64,000 bases of DNA. It comes from Bacteroidaceae bacterium (lineage in GTDB: Bacteria; Bacteroidota; Bacteroidia; Bacteroidales; Bacteroidaceae). How positions within the stretch are numbered: position 1 is the first letter of the stretch; every line of letters starts with the position of its first letter. Both the position numbers and the translations under genes were made by a program. This document shows, one piece after another, positions 27,967 to 37,146 of the stretch. The stretch covers positions 62,001 through 126,000 of the forward strand of contig JAFNXL010000015.1 of the NCBI GenBank assembly GCA_017379075.1, written 5' to 3'. Under the pieces are notes generated by a model. It was not told where the DNA came from, ran no database searches, and was given only the letters and a program-made list of their open reading frames with translations.

Positions 27967-29610
27967 CTACCTTTTGATAATATAGGGTTTGTGTACTATC
28001 TTCTCAAGCGTATTGGGTGGAGAGACCAACAGGAGGGCAGCGCCGTGGGGTGCCACTTCCTGCTCATAACGGTCGCGAGGGCCAATCTCCGCCACATCCT
28101 GCTGGCGCCAGACATCGCGGATGGTAATCTTGTTGCTCCACAAACCGAGTGTGCGGGGTGTGAAGCCAATCTTCTTAGGCTCAGCAGATGTGTTGAAAAG
28201 ACCTACAGCCAGATTGCCGTTCTCAAGAATCTTCACATAGACCACATAACCGTCTCCACGGAAATAGGGAACAGCACGCATGCCTCGAGGGTCCTGACAG
28301 ATGTCGTTCACCTCGTAATTGCACAGGAGACTGAGGGTGAAATCATCCATCTGGGCTATATCGCAACCAATGAGGAAGGGTGATGAGAAAAGTGCCCAAA
28401 GGGAAATGTGAGTATATTGCTCATCGGGGGTAAGACGGGTATAATGGAGATTTGGTCCCCAACCTACCATGCCCACCACCAACATGTCGGCATCGGCCCA
28501 ATGGCCAGGACCGCTGAATGCCGGCCAACGGTCTTGCGGACCAAAACCGATGCGGACAATGCTGCTCCAGGTATCGAAGATGTCGTCTGTTGTGCGCCAG
28601 CATTGCACCAATTCGGGCCAAGTGTATGCCATGGCAAAAGGATCGGAGCCGGAAATGCTGAGTGCGATGTCTCGTCCTGTGGCACGCAAGGCTTCGGACA
28701 TTTCCTTGGTATAATAATAATCATTGGGATTCCAGTCATACTTTAGGTAATCAAAACCCCAATCTGCCCACTGGCGTGCGTCTTGCTCGGCAAAGGAATA
28801 GGCACCATGATAACGGAAATATCCGCTATGAAGTTTGCCATCGGGATCTTCCAACTTATAGTTCTCATCGCAAAGGCCTTTTTCAATCCATTCGTATTTG
28901 CCATCGGGATTGTCACACTGGGTGCCGACATGCCCCTGATAAGTGGCGACCCAGGGAGCCGAATAGATGCCAGCTTTGAGCCCCATGCCATGAATTTCGT
29001 CCACAAGTCCCTTTATGTCCTGAAACTTGCGGTTGGGTTGAATGGCGTTATGCTTGCCACCACGGATGCCTTGCCATCCGTCATCAATGTTAATATAGGT
29101 GTAACCGTAGTTGGCAAGGCCCTTGTCTACCATTGCCTTGGCTGAACTGAGCACTTTTTCCTGGCTGACACTCTTACCCCAACAATTCCAACTATTCCAG
29201 CCCATGGGAGGAGTGAGAAGAATGTCTTCACCCACTTCTATGCGAAGGTCGCGTTCCGCCTCGCCCAAACTATTCTTGGCACGAAGGACTACCTTATAAG
29301 TTCCTTTCTTCTTGAGGCGACCTGTAATGATTCCTGTCTGTTCGTCCAGTTTAAGCCCTTTGGGAAGTCCGTCGGCAGAAAAGGTCATGGGGCGGTTACC
29401 TGTGGCAGCAATGGTATAACGAAACTCTGACTTGGGGCGCACACCAAACACTCGGGCACTGTTGATACGCGGTGTGGCTGGTGCGGGAGGAGTAAGGATA
29501 TATTGGGTGTTGTCCGGAACAGTGACATTTTGTTCCTGCGCAGAAATCTGCTGCGGCCATACCATTGCTGAAAAAAGCAAGGTAAGGATCAGTTTGCTTG
29601 TGTGTTTCAT
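27967..29610 (-). CDS. Secreted GH27-type alpha-galactosidase
   Basis: 547 aa with a signal peptide ending near ISAQE (residue 25). A short Ig-like putative domain (about residues 45-125: FGVRPKSEFRYTIAATGNRP, GLKLDEQTGIITGRLKKKGT) precedes the GH27 barrel (PPMGWNSWNCWGKSV, YINIDDGWQ). The expected nucleophile lies in YLKYDWN (about residue 291) and acid/base in RTTDDIFDTW (about 344). A C-terminal beta domain follows. It should remove terminal alpha-galactose in the periplasm; no T9SS C-terminal domain is seen. It is 31 bases after the methyltransferase gene, not in a polysaccharide utilisation locus. Confidence 0.92.
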   Translation of the reverse strand: MKHTSKLILTLLFSAMVWPQQISAQEQNVTVPDNTQYILTPPAPATPRINSARVFGVRPKSEFRYTIAATGNRPMTFSADGLPKGLKLDEQTGIITGRLKKKGTYKVVLRAKNSLGEAERDLRIEVGEDILLTPPMGWNSWNCWGKSVSQEKVLSSAKAMVDKGLANYGYTYINIDDGWQGIRGGKHNAIQPNRKFQDIKGLVDEIHGMGLKAGIYSAPWVATYQGHVGTQCDNPDGKYEWIEKGLCDENYKLEDPDGKLHSGYFRYHGAYSFAEQDARQWADWGFDYLKYDWNPNDYYYTKEMSEALRATGRDIALSISGSDPFAMAYTWPELVQCWRTTDDIFDTWSSIVRIGFGPQDRWPAFSGPGHWADADMLVVGMVGWGPNLHYTRLTPDEQYTHISLWALFSSPFLIGCDIAQMDDFTLSLLCNYEVNDICQDPRGMRAVPYFRGDGYVVYVKILENGNLAVGLFNTSAEPKKIGFTPRTLGLWSNKITIRDVWRQQDVAEIGPRDRYEQEVAPHGAALLLVSPPNTLEKIVHKPYIIKR

Positions 29611-29641
29611 CGTTTATATTTTATATTTTCAGTCTCTGGAG

Positions 29642-30997
29642 TTAATCAAAAAGACAGAACGGTGTGGTATATCCGCTGCGGATACGCCATTCTGAGGGAT
29701 AAAGGTTATTTGCCCTGTTGCCCAGGTTCTTGACAAATCCAAGGGGAAGGTCTTTATAGGTAAGCAGGACATAGCCTTTTGGGGCTTCAATCTGGATGGA
29801 TTCATGGCGAAGATAAGCCAAGGCCTGTTCGTATGTGAGCGCTGCGGTTGGGAAACTATCGCAGCGGCAAATTGTACTCATGGCAAGGGAATGAGCCGGT
29901 TGCCAGTCCTTCCCTTTAGGCACAGCCAACTGCACTCCTGCAACAAGCAGATTCAGCCGGGTACGTAACATGGCCAGTTGGGTGGCATACTCCGCAGGGA
30001 AAGCGTGATAGGCTTCCTTATGAATGAAGAATTGGCAATCGCCCTCCACCCATTGTTGCAATGCAAGAGGCTCGGCCTTACCGGCTTTCGCTTTATCGGT
30101 CTTTATACTGTTGCGCACAGAAGAGGCTTCGCCATTTTTGCGCAAAAGCGCCATATACTGCCCTTCGCCTCGGATACGTCCGGGCAGGAAATGGTATTCG
30201 CCGTGGATATTCCATTCCGGGCAGACAGAAACCTGAAGCACTTCGGCTCCCAGCTGCCCTGCAATCCATTGTACATTGTCCTCATCTTCGTAGCGGTTGA
30301 AAGTACAGGTGCTGTAAACCAGCAGTCCACCGGGTCTAAGCGTTGGCCAGACCGACTCCAAAATGTCACGCTGCCGGCGCCAGCACAGGTCCACGTTCTG
30401 AAGACTCCAGTCGCGGACAGCCTGTTCGTCCTTGCGGAACATTCCTTCGCCAGAACAAGGCACATCCGTAACGATAAAGTCGAACAAATGGGAAAGGGAC
30501 GTAAAGTCGGCAGGATAGTTTTGTGACACTACAGTATAAGGACTACCCCACTTGGTCAAGTTCTCCGCCAATACTTGTGCTCGCTGGCGCATGGGCTCGT
30601 TGCTGACAAGCAATGAACCTTTGGGCAAACAGCCATGAAGCAAGGTACTCTTTCCACCGGGAGCCGCACAAAGGTCAAGGGCTACCACGGGACGGTCTAC
30701 ATATTGACGGACCACATGAGAAAGGAACATGGAAGAGGCGTCCTGCACATAATAAGCCCCGGCATGGAGAAGGGGGTCAAACGTAAAGGCCGGCCGCTCG
30801 GGCAAATAATACCCGTCGGCACACCAGGGAACCTGCTCATAAGGAAGTGTTAATACGGGTGCTTTGGCAGGATTAAGCCTGACTGACACAGAGGGGTCTG
30901 TGGTGGAAAGCGAAGCGCAAAGTTCCTCTGCAACCTGACTGCCCCACTGCTGCTGCATCAGGGGAAAGAAATCGGGTGGTAGTTGAATCTGACTCAT
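29642..30997 (-). CDS. rRNA (cytosine-5-)-methyltransferase, RsmF/NOL1-NOP2-Sun family
   Basis: 451 aa. SAM-binding motif [12 protein letters not shown], motif [22 protein letters not shown] and motif [19 protein letters not shown] carry the two catalytic cysteines (PCSGEG and STCTFN). A C-terminal PUA-like region ([20 protein letters not shown]) matches RsmF/YebU rather than RsmB. It probably methylates a cytosine of 16S rRNA. Its start overlaps the thyA stop by four bases. Confidence 0.92.
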   Translation of the reverse strand: MSQIQLPPDFFPLMQQQWGSQVAEELCASLSTTDPSVSVRLNPAKAPVLTLPYEQVPWCADGYYLPERPAFTFDPLLHAGAYYVQDASSMFLSHVVRQYVDRPVVALDLCAAPGGKSTLLHGCLPKGSLLVSNEPMRQRAQVLAENLTKWGSPYTVVSQNYPADFTSLSHLFDFIVTDVPCSGEGMFRKDEQAVRDWSLQNVDLCWRRQRDILESVWPTLRPGGLLVYSTCTFNRYEDEDNVQWIAGQLGAEVLQVSVCPEWNIHGEYHFLPGRIRGEGQYMALLRKNGEASSVRNSIKTDKAKAGKAEPLALQQWVEGDCQFFIHKEAYHAFPAEYATQLAMLRTRLNLLVAGVQLAVPKGKDWQPAHSLAMSTICRCDSFPTAALTYEQALAYLRHESIQIEAPKGYVLLTYKDLPLGFVKNLGNRANNLYPSEWRIRSGYTTPFCLFD

Positions 30998-31791
30998 ACC
31001 GAAACCTTACCGGCAATATGAGGCCAAGGATCGTAATTCTCCAAAACAAAGTCCTCATATTGGAAATCAAAGATGCTCTTTACCTCGGGGTTGATGCGCA
31101 TGACGGGCAAAGCTCTCGGAGCGCGGGTAAGTTGCAGCTGCACTTGCTCCAGGTGATCAAAATATAGACCAAGTGTATCGCCTGTCGTGTGTACAAACTC
31201 GCCGGGCTTGAGGCCGGTAACCTGTGCCATCATCTGAAGTAACAAGGCATAAGAAGCAATGTTGAAAGGGACGCCAAGGAACGTGTCGGCACTGCGCTGA
31301 TAAAGCTGAAGGCTAAGTTTGCCGTCTGCCACATAAAACTGGAAAAGGGTGTGACAAGGCGGAAGCGCCATGCTGTCCACTTCAGCCACATTCCAGGCAC
31401 TCACAATCAGGCGGCGAGAGTCAGGATTTTTCTTAATCTGCTCCACCACATTGCTTATCTGGTCGATGACGCCTCCGTTATAATCGGGCCATGAACGCCA
31501 TTGGTGTCCGTAGACGGGACCCAATTCACCGTTCTCATCTGCCCATTCATTCCAGATGCGCACACCATGATCCTGGAGATACTTTACATTGGTGTTGCCC
31601 TGGAGGAACCACAGCAATTCATAGATGATAGACTTCAGATGGAGTTTCTTAGTGGTAAGCAGGGGAAAACCTTCTTCCAAGTTAAAACGCATCTGATGGC
31701 CAAACACGCTGATGGTGCCGGTTCCTGTACGGTCTTCCTTGCGTGTACCTTCAGAAAGGATTCTGTTGAGCAGATCAAGATATTGTTTCAT
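30994..31791 (-). CDS. thyA: Thymidylate synthase
   Basis: 265 aa, the E. coli length. Visible are the folate/phosphate-binding [16 protein letters not shown], the catalytic cysteine in [13 protein letters not shown], the [18 protein letters not shown] block and the C-terminal HIAGKVSV. Converts dUMP to dTMP with methylene-tetrahydrofolate, producing dihydrofolate, which the product of the adjacent folA gene recycles. Confidence 0.99.
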   Translation of the reverse strand: MKQYLDLLNRILSEGTRKEDRTGTGTISVFGHQMRFNLEEGFPLLTTKKLHLKSIIYELLWFLQGNTNVKYLQDHGVRIWNEWADENGELGPVYGHQWRSWPDYNGGVIDQISNVVEQIKKNPDSRRLIVSAWNVAEVDSMALPPCHTLFQFYVADGKLSLQLYQRSADTFLGVPFNIASYALLLQMMAQVTGLKPGEFVHTTGDTLGLYFDHLEQVQLQLTRAPRALPVMRINPEVKSIFDFQYEDFVLENYDPWPHIAGKVSV

Positions 31792-31827
31792 AATGGTGTC
31801 TTTTACGTTTTATATCATACTGGACTA

Positions 31828-32316
31828 TCACTTCTGACGGATATAATCAACAAATCGATACGGAAAAGCATGCTTCTCATCGGTCTCATATTCTTCTGCA
31901 AAAGCTTCCGTCCAATCATTTTTATCAAATGTAGGGAAAAAGGCATCTGCCTGCGCTGGCGTGTCATGGACTTCAGTGAGACACAGACGGTCGGCATAAG
32001 AGAGAGCCTGAGCATAGACTTGGGCTCCTCCGATGATATACACCTCTTCATCAGATGCGCAAGAGGACAAAGCCAGATCTAAAGAGGAAAATGTTTCAGT
32101 TCCGGGAAAGGTCTGGCCATTGCGGGACAAAACCACATTCCTACGGTTAGGGAGCGCACCTTTGGGTAATGACTCAAAGGTGAGACGACCCATGATTATG
32201 GTATGTCCAGTGGTGAGTTGTTTGAATCTCTTCAAATCATTGGGAAGCCAATACAGAAGCTTATTCTGATAACCAATGGCTGCATTCTGTGCCACGGCTG
32301 CAATTATTGATATCAT
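31828..32316 (-). CDS. folA: Dihydrofolate reductase
   Basis: 162 aa. MISIIAAVAQNAAIGYQNKL, the LLYWLPNDLKRFK catalytic segment (with the acidic residue D), TIIMGRLTFESLP NADPH site and YIIGGAQVYAQAL are family hallmarks. It is the first gene of the folA-thyA-methyltransferase operon (36-base gap to thyA). A 5' leader of about 95 bases is predicted from the promoter. Confidence 0.98.
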   Translation of the reverse strand: MISIIAAVAQNAAIGYQNKLLYWLPNDLKRFKQLTTGHTIIMGRLTFESLPKGALPNRRNVVLSRNGQTFPGTETFSSLDLALSSCASDEEVYIIGGAQVYAQALSYADRLCLTEVHDTPAQADAFFPTFDKNDWTEAFAEEYETDEKHAFPYRFVDYIRQK

Positions 32317-32345
32317 ATCTATATAATGTTCAATTTGGTTTGGAT

Positions 32346-32390
32346 GTCTGACATCTTTCCGGTTTCTACCTGGGTTTTCAGATGGCAGAC
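32346..32390 (-). promoter_or_regulatory. Stem-loop in the folA leader
   Basis: Arms GTCTGaCATCT (32346-32356) and AGATGgCAGAC (32380-32390) form a 10-bp stem with one A/G mismatch, inside the predicted 5' leader of folA. No T run follows and I do not recognise a riboswitch. Confidence 0.4.
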
Positions 32391-32420
32391 AGACATTGCT
32401 TTGACATTGTTAATTTGCCA

Positions 32421-32452
32421 CAAATTTACAGATTTTTGTCGGAGTAGACAAA
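32421..32452 (-). promoter_or_regulatory. Promoter of the folA-thyA operon
   Basis: Minus strand: -33 TTTG (32449-32452), 20 bases, -7 TAAATTTG (32421-32428). Full consensus, about 105 bases before the folA start. Confidence 0.85.
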
Positions 32453-32462
32453 CAAAAACAAG

Positions 32463-32498
32463 AAAAAAGGTGACACATGACTGTGCCACCTTTTTATA
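32463..32498 (-). terminator. Terminator of the ExbB/ExbD operon
   Basis: Minus strand AAAGGTGgCACA pairs with TGTGtCACCTTT around a GTCA loop, followed by TTTTTT. Because both flanks carry A/T runs it may act in both directions. It lies 23 bases after the ExbD stop. Confidence 0.88.
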
Positions 32499-32520
32499 TA
32501 GGTCGGATAACTAAGACTTA

Positions 32521-32976
32521 TTAGTTACGACGTGATGCCGAATAGTTGATACGCAGCGCCCAAGACTTACGCAATACCTCTTTGATATCGGTGATGATAC
32601 CCATCTTAGTCTTTTGGTCGGCCTTAATTGAAATCACCTGTTCAGCCTGGTTCATCATGCCCTGACGTTCCTGGGCTACGAAATCCATAACTTCACGAGG
32701 TTCAGCAAAACGGTCATTCAGCTGAATACGTGTTCCGCTACCCAACTGTGCACGAAGCTGGTCGGTGGGAGGACCCACATAGATGAATGAAACTGCTGAT
32801 TTCTTTTCCAACTTTTCCAATTCAGTACCTGAAGGGATAGTAAACTTTACCTTCAGTGTTACCTCACGCATTGTCGTTACAATCATGAAGAAGAACAAAA
32901 TGGTGAAGATCAAGTCAGGCAGAGATGAGGTATTCATCTCAGGCATTTCGCGGCTTTCTTTTTTCTTAAATCCCAT
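32521..32976 (-). CDS. ExbD/TolR-family biopolymer transport protein (second ExbD)
   Basis: 151 aa. A short cytoplasmic start (MGFKKKESREMPEMNTSSLP) leads into one membrane helix (DLIFTILFFFMIVTTM) carrying the ExbD-conserved aspartate, then a periplasmic domain. In TonB-ExbB-ExbD this aspartate carries protons. Its start overlaps the preceding exbD stop by one base (TAATG), so the two are translationally coupled and probably form a heteromeric pair. Confidence 0.92.
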   Translation of the reverse strand: MGFKKKESREMPEMNTSSLPDLIFTILFFFMIVTTMREVTLKVKFTIPSGTELEKLEKKSAVSFIYVGPPTDQLRAQLGSGTRIQLNDRFAEPREVMDFVAQERQGMMNQAEQVISIKADQKTKMGIITDIKEVLRKSWALRINYSASRRN

Positions 32977-33566
32977 TACTTGTTTCCTCCATAATTACGT
33001 GGTTCTGCCTCGGATATCTTCTGAGGATAGTATGTTTTGATGGCTACCTTCTGCTCGTCGGTCAAGAACTCAAAAGAGCGGCCGAACTTAGCTTTAGACA
33101 ACTCTTCACGGAGTTCGTTATAGGCAGCTACCAGCTCATTCTGAACATTGAAGTATACATCGTAAGGTGTACCACGGTCTGTTTGTACAGAAATTACATG
33201 TTTGTCAGTTATATAGCAGGGTCCCAAAAGATCAATTTCCTTTACGTGCTTCTCGGGCAGAGAACTCAAATCTGCCTCGTTCTTGACGAACTCTTTTGCT
33301 CGGGCACGTAACTCCTTGATATCTGAAATATCGCTATTGATCATCAGATCACCAGCGCCGTTCAAGCGTACATTCAGTACGTTTCTTTCCTTTACGTCAA
33401 TCTGTGCGTCTTCCTGATCGGGATCGGGCGGCTGTGGCAAACGACGTGCCAAACCGCTGTCCGTATCCATTGATGTGGTAATCAAGAAGAAGATCAGCAA
33501 GATGAAGGAGATGTCCGCAGTTGAACTTGCGTTCAATCCAGGAACTTTCTTTTTCTTTTTTGCCAT
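32976..33566 (-). CDS. ExbD/TolR-family biopolymer transport protein (first ExbD, long form)
   Basis: 196 aa. Start AKKKKKVPGLNASSTADISF, a membrane helix (ILLIFFLITTSMDTD) with the conserved Asp in STADISF, then a long periplasmic region ending YPQKISEAEPRNYGGNK. Longer than usual ExbD (about 140 aa) because of an insertion in the periplasmic domain. It follows the unknown membrane protein gene by 46 bases. Confidence 0.9.
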   Translation of the reverse strand: MAKKKKKVPGLNASSTADISFILLIFFLITTSMDTDSGLARRLPQPPDPDQEDAQIDVKERNVLNVRLNGAGDLMINSDISDIKELRARAKEFVKNEADLSSLPEKHVKEIDLLGPCYITDKHVISVQTDRGTPYDVYFNVQNELVAAYNELREELSKAKFGRSFEFLTDEQKVAIKTYYPQKISEAEPRNYGGNK

Positions 33567-33612
33567 ATCCTTCTTTTTTTGATACTAATTAAAAAGAACA
33601 GTACTTTCTCTC

Positions 33613-34098
33613 TTACTTGCTAGCAGTCTTGGTAAGGATACCTGACATGCTTACGCCTACTACAGCCACAGCTGCAACAGTCAGGATATAAATAGACCAC
33701 AAGAACATTTCGGTAACGGTTACCATACCTGCAGAAGTTACAGTTCCGTCAGCGGCGGTGAACTCTGTCTCGTTCATACCCATTACATAACCTACAGCCA
33801 GAGATGCGATCATCAGGATGATTGTAGTTGCAGTAATCTTAGAACCGGGAACACCTGTAGTCACAGCGGGGTCATTACCCTTAGTGCTCTGTATACCTTT
33901 TATAATACCCCACACAATCAGAAGAGCGGTGATTACAGTAAGGCCATACATGAGCCAGAGCAAAAGCTCAGTCAGCTGAGGCTCGTTGTAGTCGCCCACG
34001 GGATTGTCGTAACCTACCGTGAAGAATGCACCGAAGCAAACTACGGCAAGCGCGATGCAGGCAAACAACACACGCCTTGAAATATTTTGAATTTTCAT
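33613..34098 (-). CDS. Unrecognised four-helix inner-membrane protein in the ExbB/ExbD operon
   Basis: 161 aa. Predicted membrane helices near residues 9-28, 45-64, 88-107 and 126-150, with the two halves similar in layout (each: helix, polar loop, helix beginning with a LLLWLMYGLT or MFLWSIYILT motif). This looks like an internal duplication. No family recognised. It lies between exbB (30-base gap) and exbD (46-base gap), so it probably works with that proton-driven complex. Confidence 0.7.
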   Translation of the reverse strand: MKIQNISRRVLFACIALAVVCFGAFFTVGYDNPVGDYNEPQLTELLLWLMYGLTVITALLIVWGIIKGIQSTKGNDPAVTTGVPGSKITATTIILMIASLAVGYVMGMNETEFTAADGTVTSAGMVTVTEMFLWSIYILTVAAVAVVGVSMSGILTKTASK

Positions 34099-34128
34099 AT
34101 TAACTCTCTTTGAATGGTTTGTGTGAGA

Positions 34129-34971
34129 TTACTTCTTGCACTTGTCAGACTTCACGCACATAACGAGCAGTTCCTGTGCAGCCTCTTCCATGTTACTGGT
34201 CAGTGCTTCAACCTTAGACAGGATGTAGTTGTAGAATACCTGCAGAATCAAAGCAACAACGATACCGAAGATAGTGGTAATCAAAGCCACCTTCATACCA
34301 CCAGCCACAACGGTGGGGCTAATGTCACCAGCACGCTGGATGTCGTCGAACGCCATAACCATACCGATCACAGTACCCAAGAATCCGAGAGAGGGAGCCA
34401 TAGCGATAAACAGAGTAATCCAAGAGCAGTTCTCTTCCAGATAAGAACCCTGAACTTCAGCTTCCATGTTGATGGTACGCTCGATAGTGGCGATGTCATT
34501 CTGCTCGTTGCTGTTCAAGCAGTTCATAGCCTTGAGGCTAATCTGAGCCACGGGACCACGGGTGTTCTTACACTTCTGAATAGCATCTGCAATCTTACCA
34601 GCAGCAACCAAAGCAGCCAGTTCTGCAGCGAACTTACGGGTATTAACCTGAGCCAAGCTCAAATAGATAACACGCTCGATACAGAATGCGAGACCCAGTA
34701 CCAAAGCGATAGCAACCAAAGACATGAAACCAGCGTCTCCTTCGATGAACTTAGTCTTCAAAGCCTTGTGCAGACTTTCAGTCTGTTCTTCTACTACGGG
34801 AGCAGCAGGTTCTTCTACTGCGGGTTCCTCAACTGCAGCAGAGTCAACAGCAGTTGAATCTGCTACCAAAGTAGTGTCGGCGGCCGAAGCCTCCTCCTGA
34901 GCCATTACGGTTGAATTTGCTCCGAATGAGCAAGCAGCAACCATCGCAACAATTGCAAATAACTTTTTCAT
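34129..34971 (-). CDS. ExbB/TolQ/MotA-family proton channel protein with N-terminal extension
   Basis: 280 aa. Unlike E. coli ExbB it begins with a signal-peptide-like helix (MKKLFAIVAMVAACSFGANS) and an acidic Ala/Glu/Val-rich stretch (about residues 25-65). The MotA_ExbB domain follows with helices near 80-98 (MSLVAIALVLGLAFCIERVI) and two more at about 190-212 and 230-252 (GTVIGMVMAFDDIQRAG). Together with the two ExbD proteins it should convert proton flow into work on TonB or a similar partner. A tRNA-Ser gene lies upstream. Confidence 0.9.
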   Translation of the reverse strand: MKKLFAIVAMVAACSFGANSTVMAQEEASAADTTLVADSTAVDSAAVEEPAVEEPAAPVVEEQTESLHKALKTKFIEGDAGFMSLVAIALVLGLAFCIERVIYLSLAQVNTRKFAAELAALVAAGKIADAIQKCKNTRGPVAQISLKAMNCLNSNEQNDIATIERTINMEAEVQGSYLEENCSWITLFIAMAPSLGFLGTVIGMVMAFDDIQRAGDISPTVVAGGMKVALITTIFGIVVALILQVFYNYILSKVEALTSNMEEAAQELLVMCVKSDKCKK

Positions 34972-35037
34972 TGTGTTGTGTTTTTTTAATTAATTAAACT
35001 TATTTTTTTATTTGATCTTTTTCTTCTTTAAATTTTG

Positions 35038-35125
35038 CGGAGAGACGGGGATTCGAACCCCGGATACGCTTTTGACGTATACACGCTTTCCAGGCGTGCC
35101 TCTTCAGCCACTCGAGCATCTCTCC
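35038..35125 (-). tRNA. tRNA-Ser (GGA)
   Basis: 88-base class II tRNA. Acceptor GGAGAGA/TCTCTCC, anticodon loop CTGGAAA (GGA), long variable arm (TATACGTCAAAAGCGTAT), T arm GGGGTTCGAATCCCC, discriminator G. Confidence 0.98.
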
Positions 35126-35270
35126 AACAGTGCATATTACATGCGTTAAACAATGCTAATACACGTTTTCGGATACAAAAATATCCTTTTTTTTGTACAA
35201 CACCATATCTTTTTGCATAAAAAATGCTTAGAATGTCTAATTTTTCTTAAAATATTGTTCAAACGCACGC

Positions 35271-36044
35271 TCAAAGCACACCGAATATACGTCTCACATT
35301 CATATTTGTCCGTATTGACACTTCTTCCGGAGTAACCTGGTACAACTCGGCCAATTTCTTGAAAACCTCCACGCAATAGGCGCTTTCGTTACGCTTTCCG
35401 CGATAGGGCACAGGCGCCAGATAAGGGGCATCTGTTTCCACAACAATACGGTCAAGAGAGGTTTCAGCCAACACGGCTGGAAGAGGGGACTTTTTAAAAG
35501 TAAGCACACCACCTATACCCAAGACAAATCCCTCATGTTCCAAAAGAGCGTTCGCCTGTTCAGGTGTTCCGCCAAAGCAATGGAAAACACCTTTAAGCCC
35601 GGTTCCCTTATAGGGAGCAAGCGCCTCCAACAACTCGTCATGCGCATCGCGACAATGAATCATCAAAGGCAAGCCATAACGAACCGCCCATCGAATCTGC
35701 ACATCGAGCGCTTTCTTCTGCTCCTCGCTATACGTCTTGTCCCAGTAAAAGTCGAGACCCACTTCGCCCACTGCCACAAACGGGTTGCCTGGCTGCTGCA
35801 ACATGGTTTCCATTTCCGAGAGAAGCTGTTCCCAGTCTTCCTTGACATCTTCGGGATGAAGGCCAATCATGGGATAAAGATAACCCGGATACCGATGGCA
35901 CAACGCCAACATTGGCTCAATGCTCTCCCTGTTGATGTTAGGTAATAGAATCTTTTCTACCCCTGCCTGTTGTGCCCGTGAAACCACATCGTCCACATCA
36001 TCGGCAAACTCCTCCACGTAAATATGGCTGTGCGTATCTATCAT
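35271..36044 (-). CDS. TatD-family metal-dependent hydrolase
   Basis: 257 aa, the usual TatD length. Metal-binding DTHSHIYVEEF at the N-terminus, GEVGLDFYWDK, LMIHCRDAHDE, KGVFHCFGGT and the late ETDAPYLAPVPYRGKRNES are all present. Family members act on DNA ends and deacylate D-aminoacyl-tRNA. It lies 21 bases after the polyprenyl synthase gene. Confidence 0.96.
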   Translation of the reverse strand: MIDTHSHIYVEEFADDVDDVVSRAQQAGVEKILLPNINRESIEPMLALCHRYPGYLYPMIGLHPEDVKEDWEQLLSEMETMLQQPGNPFVAVGEVGLDFYWDKTYSEEQKKALDVQIRWAVRYGLPLMIHCRDAHDELLEALAPYKGTGLKGVFHCFGGTPEQANALLEHEGFVLGIGGVLTFKKSPLPAVLAETSLDRIVVETDAPYLAPVPYRGKRNESAYCVEVFKKLAELYQVTPEEVSIRTNMNVRRIFGVL

Positions 36045-36065
36045 ACCTTTTTATTCAGCACGGAA

Positions 36066-37046
36066 TCAAGATTGGCGTCCCAGCATCTGTTCCGCCAGTT
36101 CCCACAAATAGTGTTTCTTCTCGTCAGCCACCTGCACGCTTTCAAGAGCAGTCTTGGCCTCTTCAAAGTATGCATTTATCTTGTCCAATGCCAGCTGAGG
36201 GATATCAAGCTCATTATATATATGTGTAACGGCCTTCACTTTTTCTTCGGGCACATAATCAGTGGCCGCCAACCAACGGTCCAACTCTTCACGCTTCTCA
36301 GGATCAGCCTTTGCCAATGCGTTAATCAACATAAAGGTCTTCTTGTTACAAAGGATGTCACCACCAATTTTCTTTCCGAAAACCTTGAAGTCGCCGTACA
36401 CATCCAGATAGTCGTCCTGCAGCTGGAACGCCAGTCCCATCTTCTCGCCAAAGGCATACAAGGCATCGGCATCCGCCTGGGGCGCGTCGGCAAGAATGGC
36501 GCCAAGTTTGAGGGCGCAAGCCAAAAGGACAGACGTCTTGAGACGAATCATCTCTATGTATTCCTCTTCACGCACATCATTACGCGTCTCAAACTCCATG
36601 TCATACTGCTGACCTTCGCCTATCTGCAAAGCAGTCTCTGTATAAAGTTCCATCACCTGAGCCAGCTTGTCCCGGTCACATTGCGCCATCATTTGATAAG
36701 AAAGCACAAGCATGGCGTCACCACTCAGAATGGCCGTATTGTCATCCCACACCTTGTGCACACAAGGTTTTCCACGGCGCACATCGGCTCTGTCCATCAA
36801 ATCATCATGAAGCAATGTGTAATTGTGGTAAGTTTCAATGGCCAACGCATTTGTCATGATACGGTTCACGTCTTCACGATAAAGGTTATAAGCCATAAGC
36901 ATCAACACCGGACGAATACGTTTTCCACCAAGTGAAAGCACATACTTCATGGGTTCATACAAACTCTGAGGCTTGCGGTCGTACACCTTATTTTCCAACG
37001 CCTCGTTTACCAATTCCAGAATTTCATTACTCGTATACATATTCAT
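36066..37046 (-). CDS. Trans-isoprenyl diphosphate synthase (polyprenyl synthetase)
   Basis: 326 aa. First aspartate-rich motif LLHDDLMDRADVRRGKPC and second QLQDDYLDVYGD, as in IspA/IspB-type enzymes. It condenses isopentenyl diphosphate onto an allylic primer. The residues before the first DDxxD that set chain length (THNYTLLHDD-like: NYTLLHDD) do not let me choose between farnesyl/geranylgeranyl and longer products. Confidence 0.93.
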   Translation of the reverse strand: MNMYTSNEILELVNEALENKVYDRKPQSLYEPMKYVLSLGGKRIRPVLMLMAYNLYREDVNRIMTNALAIETYHNYTLLHDDLMDRADVRRGKPCVHKVWDDNTAILSGDAMLVLSYQMMAQCDRDKLAQVMELYTETALQIGEGQQYDMEFETRNDVREEEYIEMIRLKTSVLLACALKLGAILADAPQADADALYAFGEKMGLAFQLQDDYLDVYGDFKVFGKKIGGDILCNKKTFMLINALAKADPEKREELDRWLAATDYVPEEKVKAVTHIYNELDIPQLALDKINAYFEEAKTALESVQVADEKKHYLWELAEQMLGRQS

Positions 37047-37080
37047 ATCAGGAGTTAAAGGAAGGATTCTTCATAAAATA

Positions 37081-37112
37081 TGAGGTTGCCCACCATCGGA
37101 GAGCAACCTCAA
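37081..37112 (-). terminator. Terminator of the tonB gene
   Basis: Minus strand GAGGTTGC (37110-37103) pairs with GCAACCTC (37089-37082) around a 13-base loop, followed by ATATTTTATG. The T run is short, so efficiency is uncertain. Confidence 0.7.
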
Positions 37113-37146
37113 GACACTTGTTCTTATAAAATATTTATGCTATTCA

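Noticed and set aside
32346-32390. Tetrahydrofolate riboswitch before folA
   Set aside because: Only a single stem-loop is visible; the conserved multi-helix core of THF riboswitches is not recognisable.
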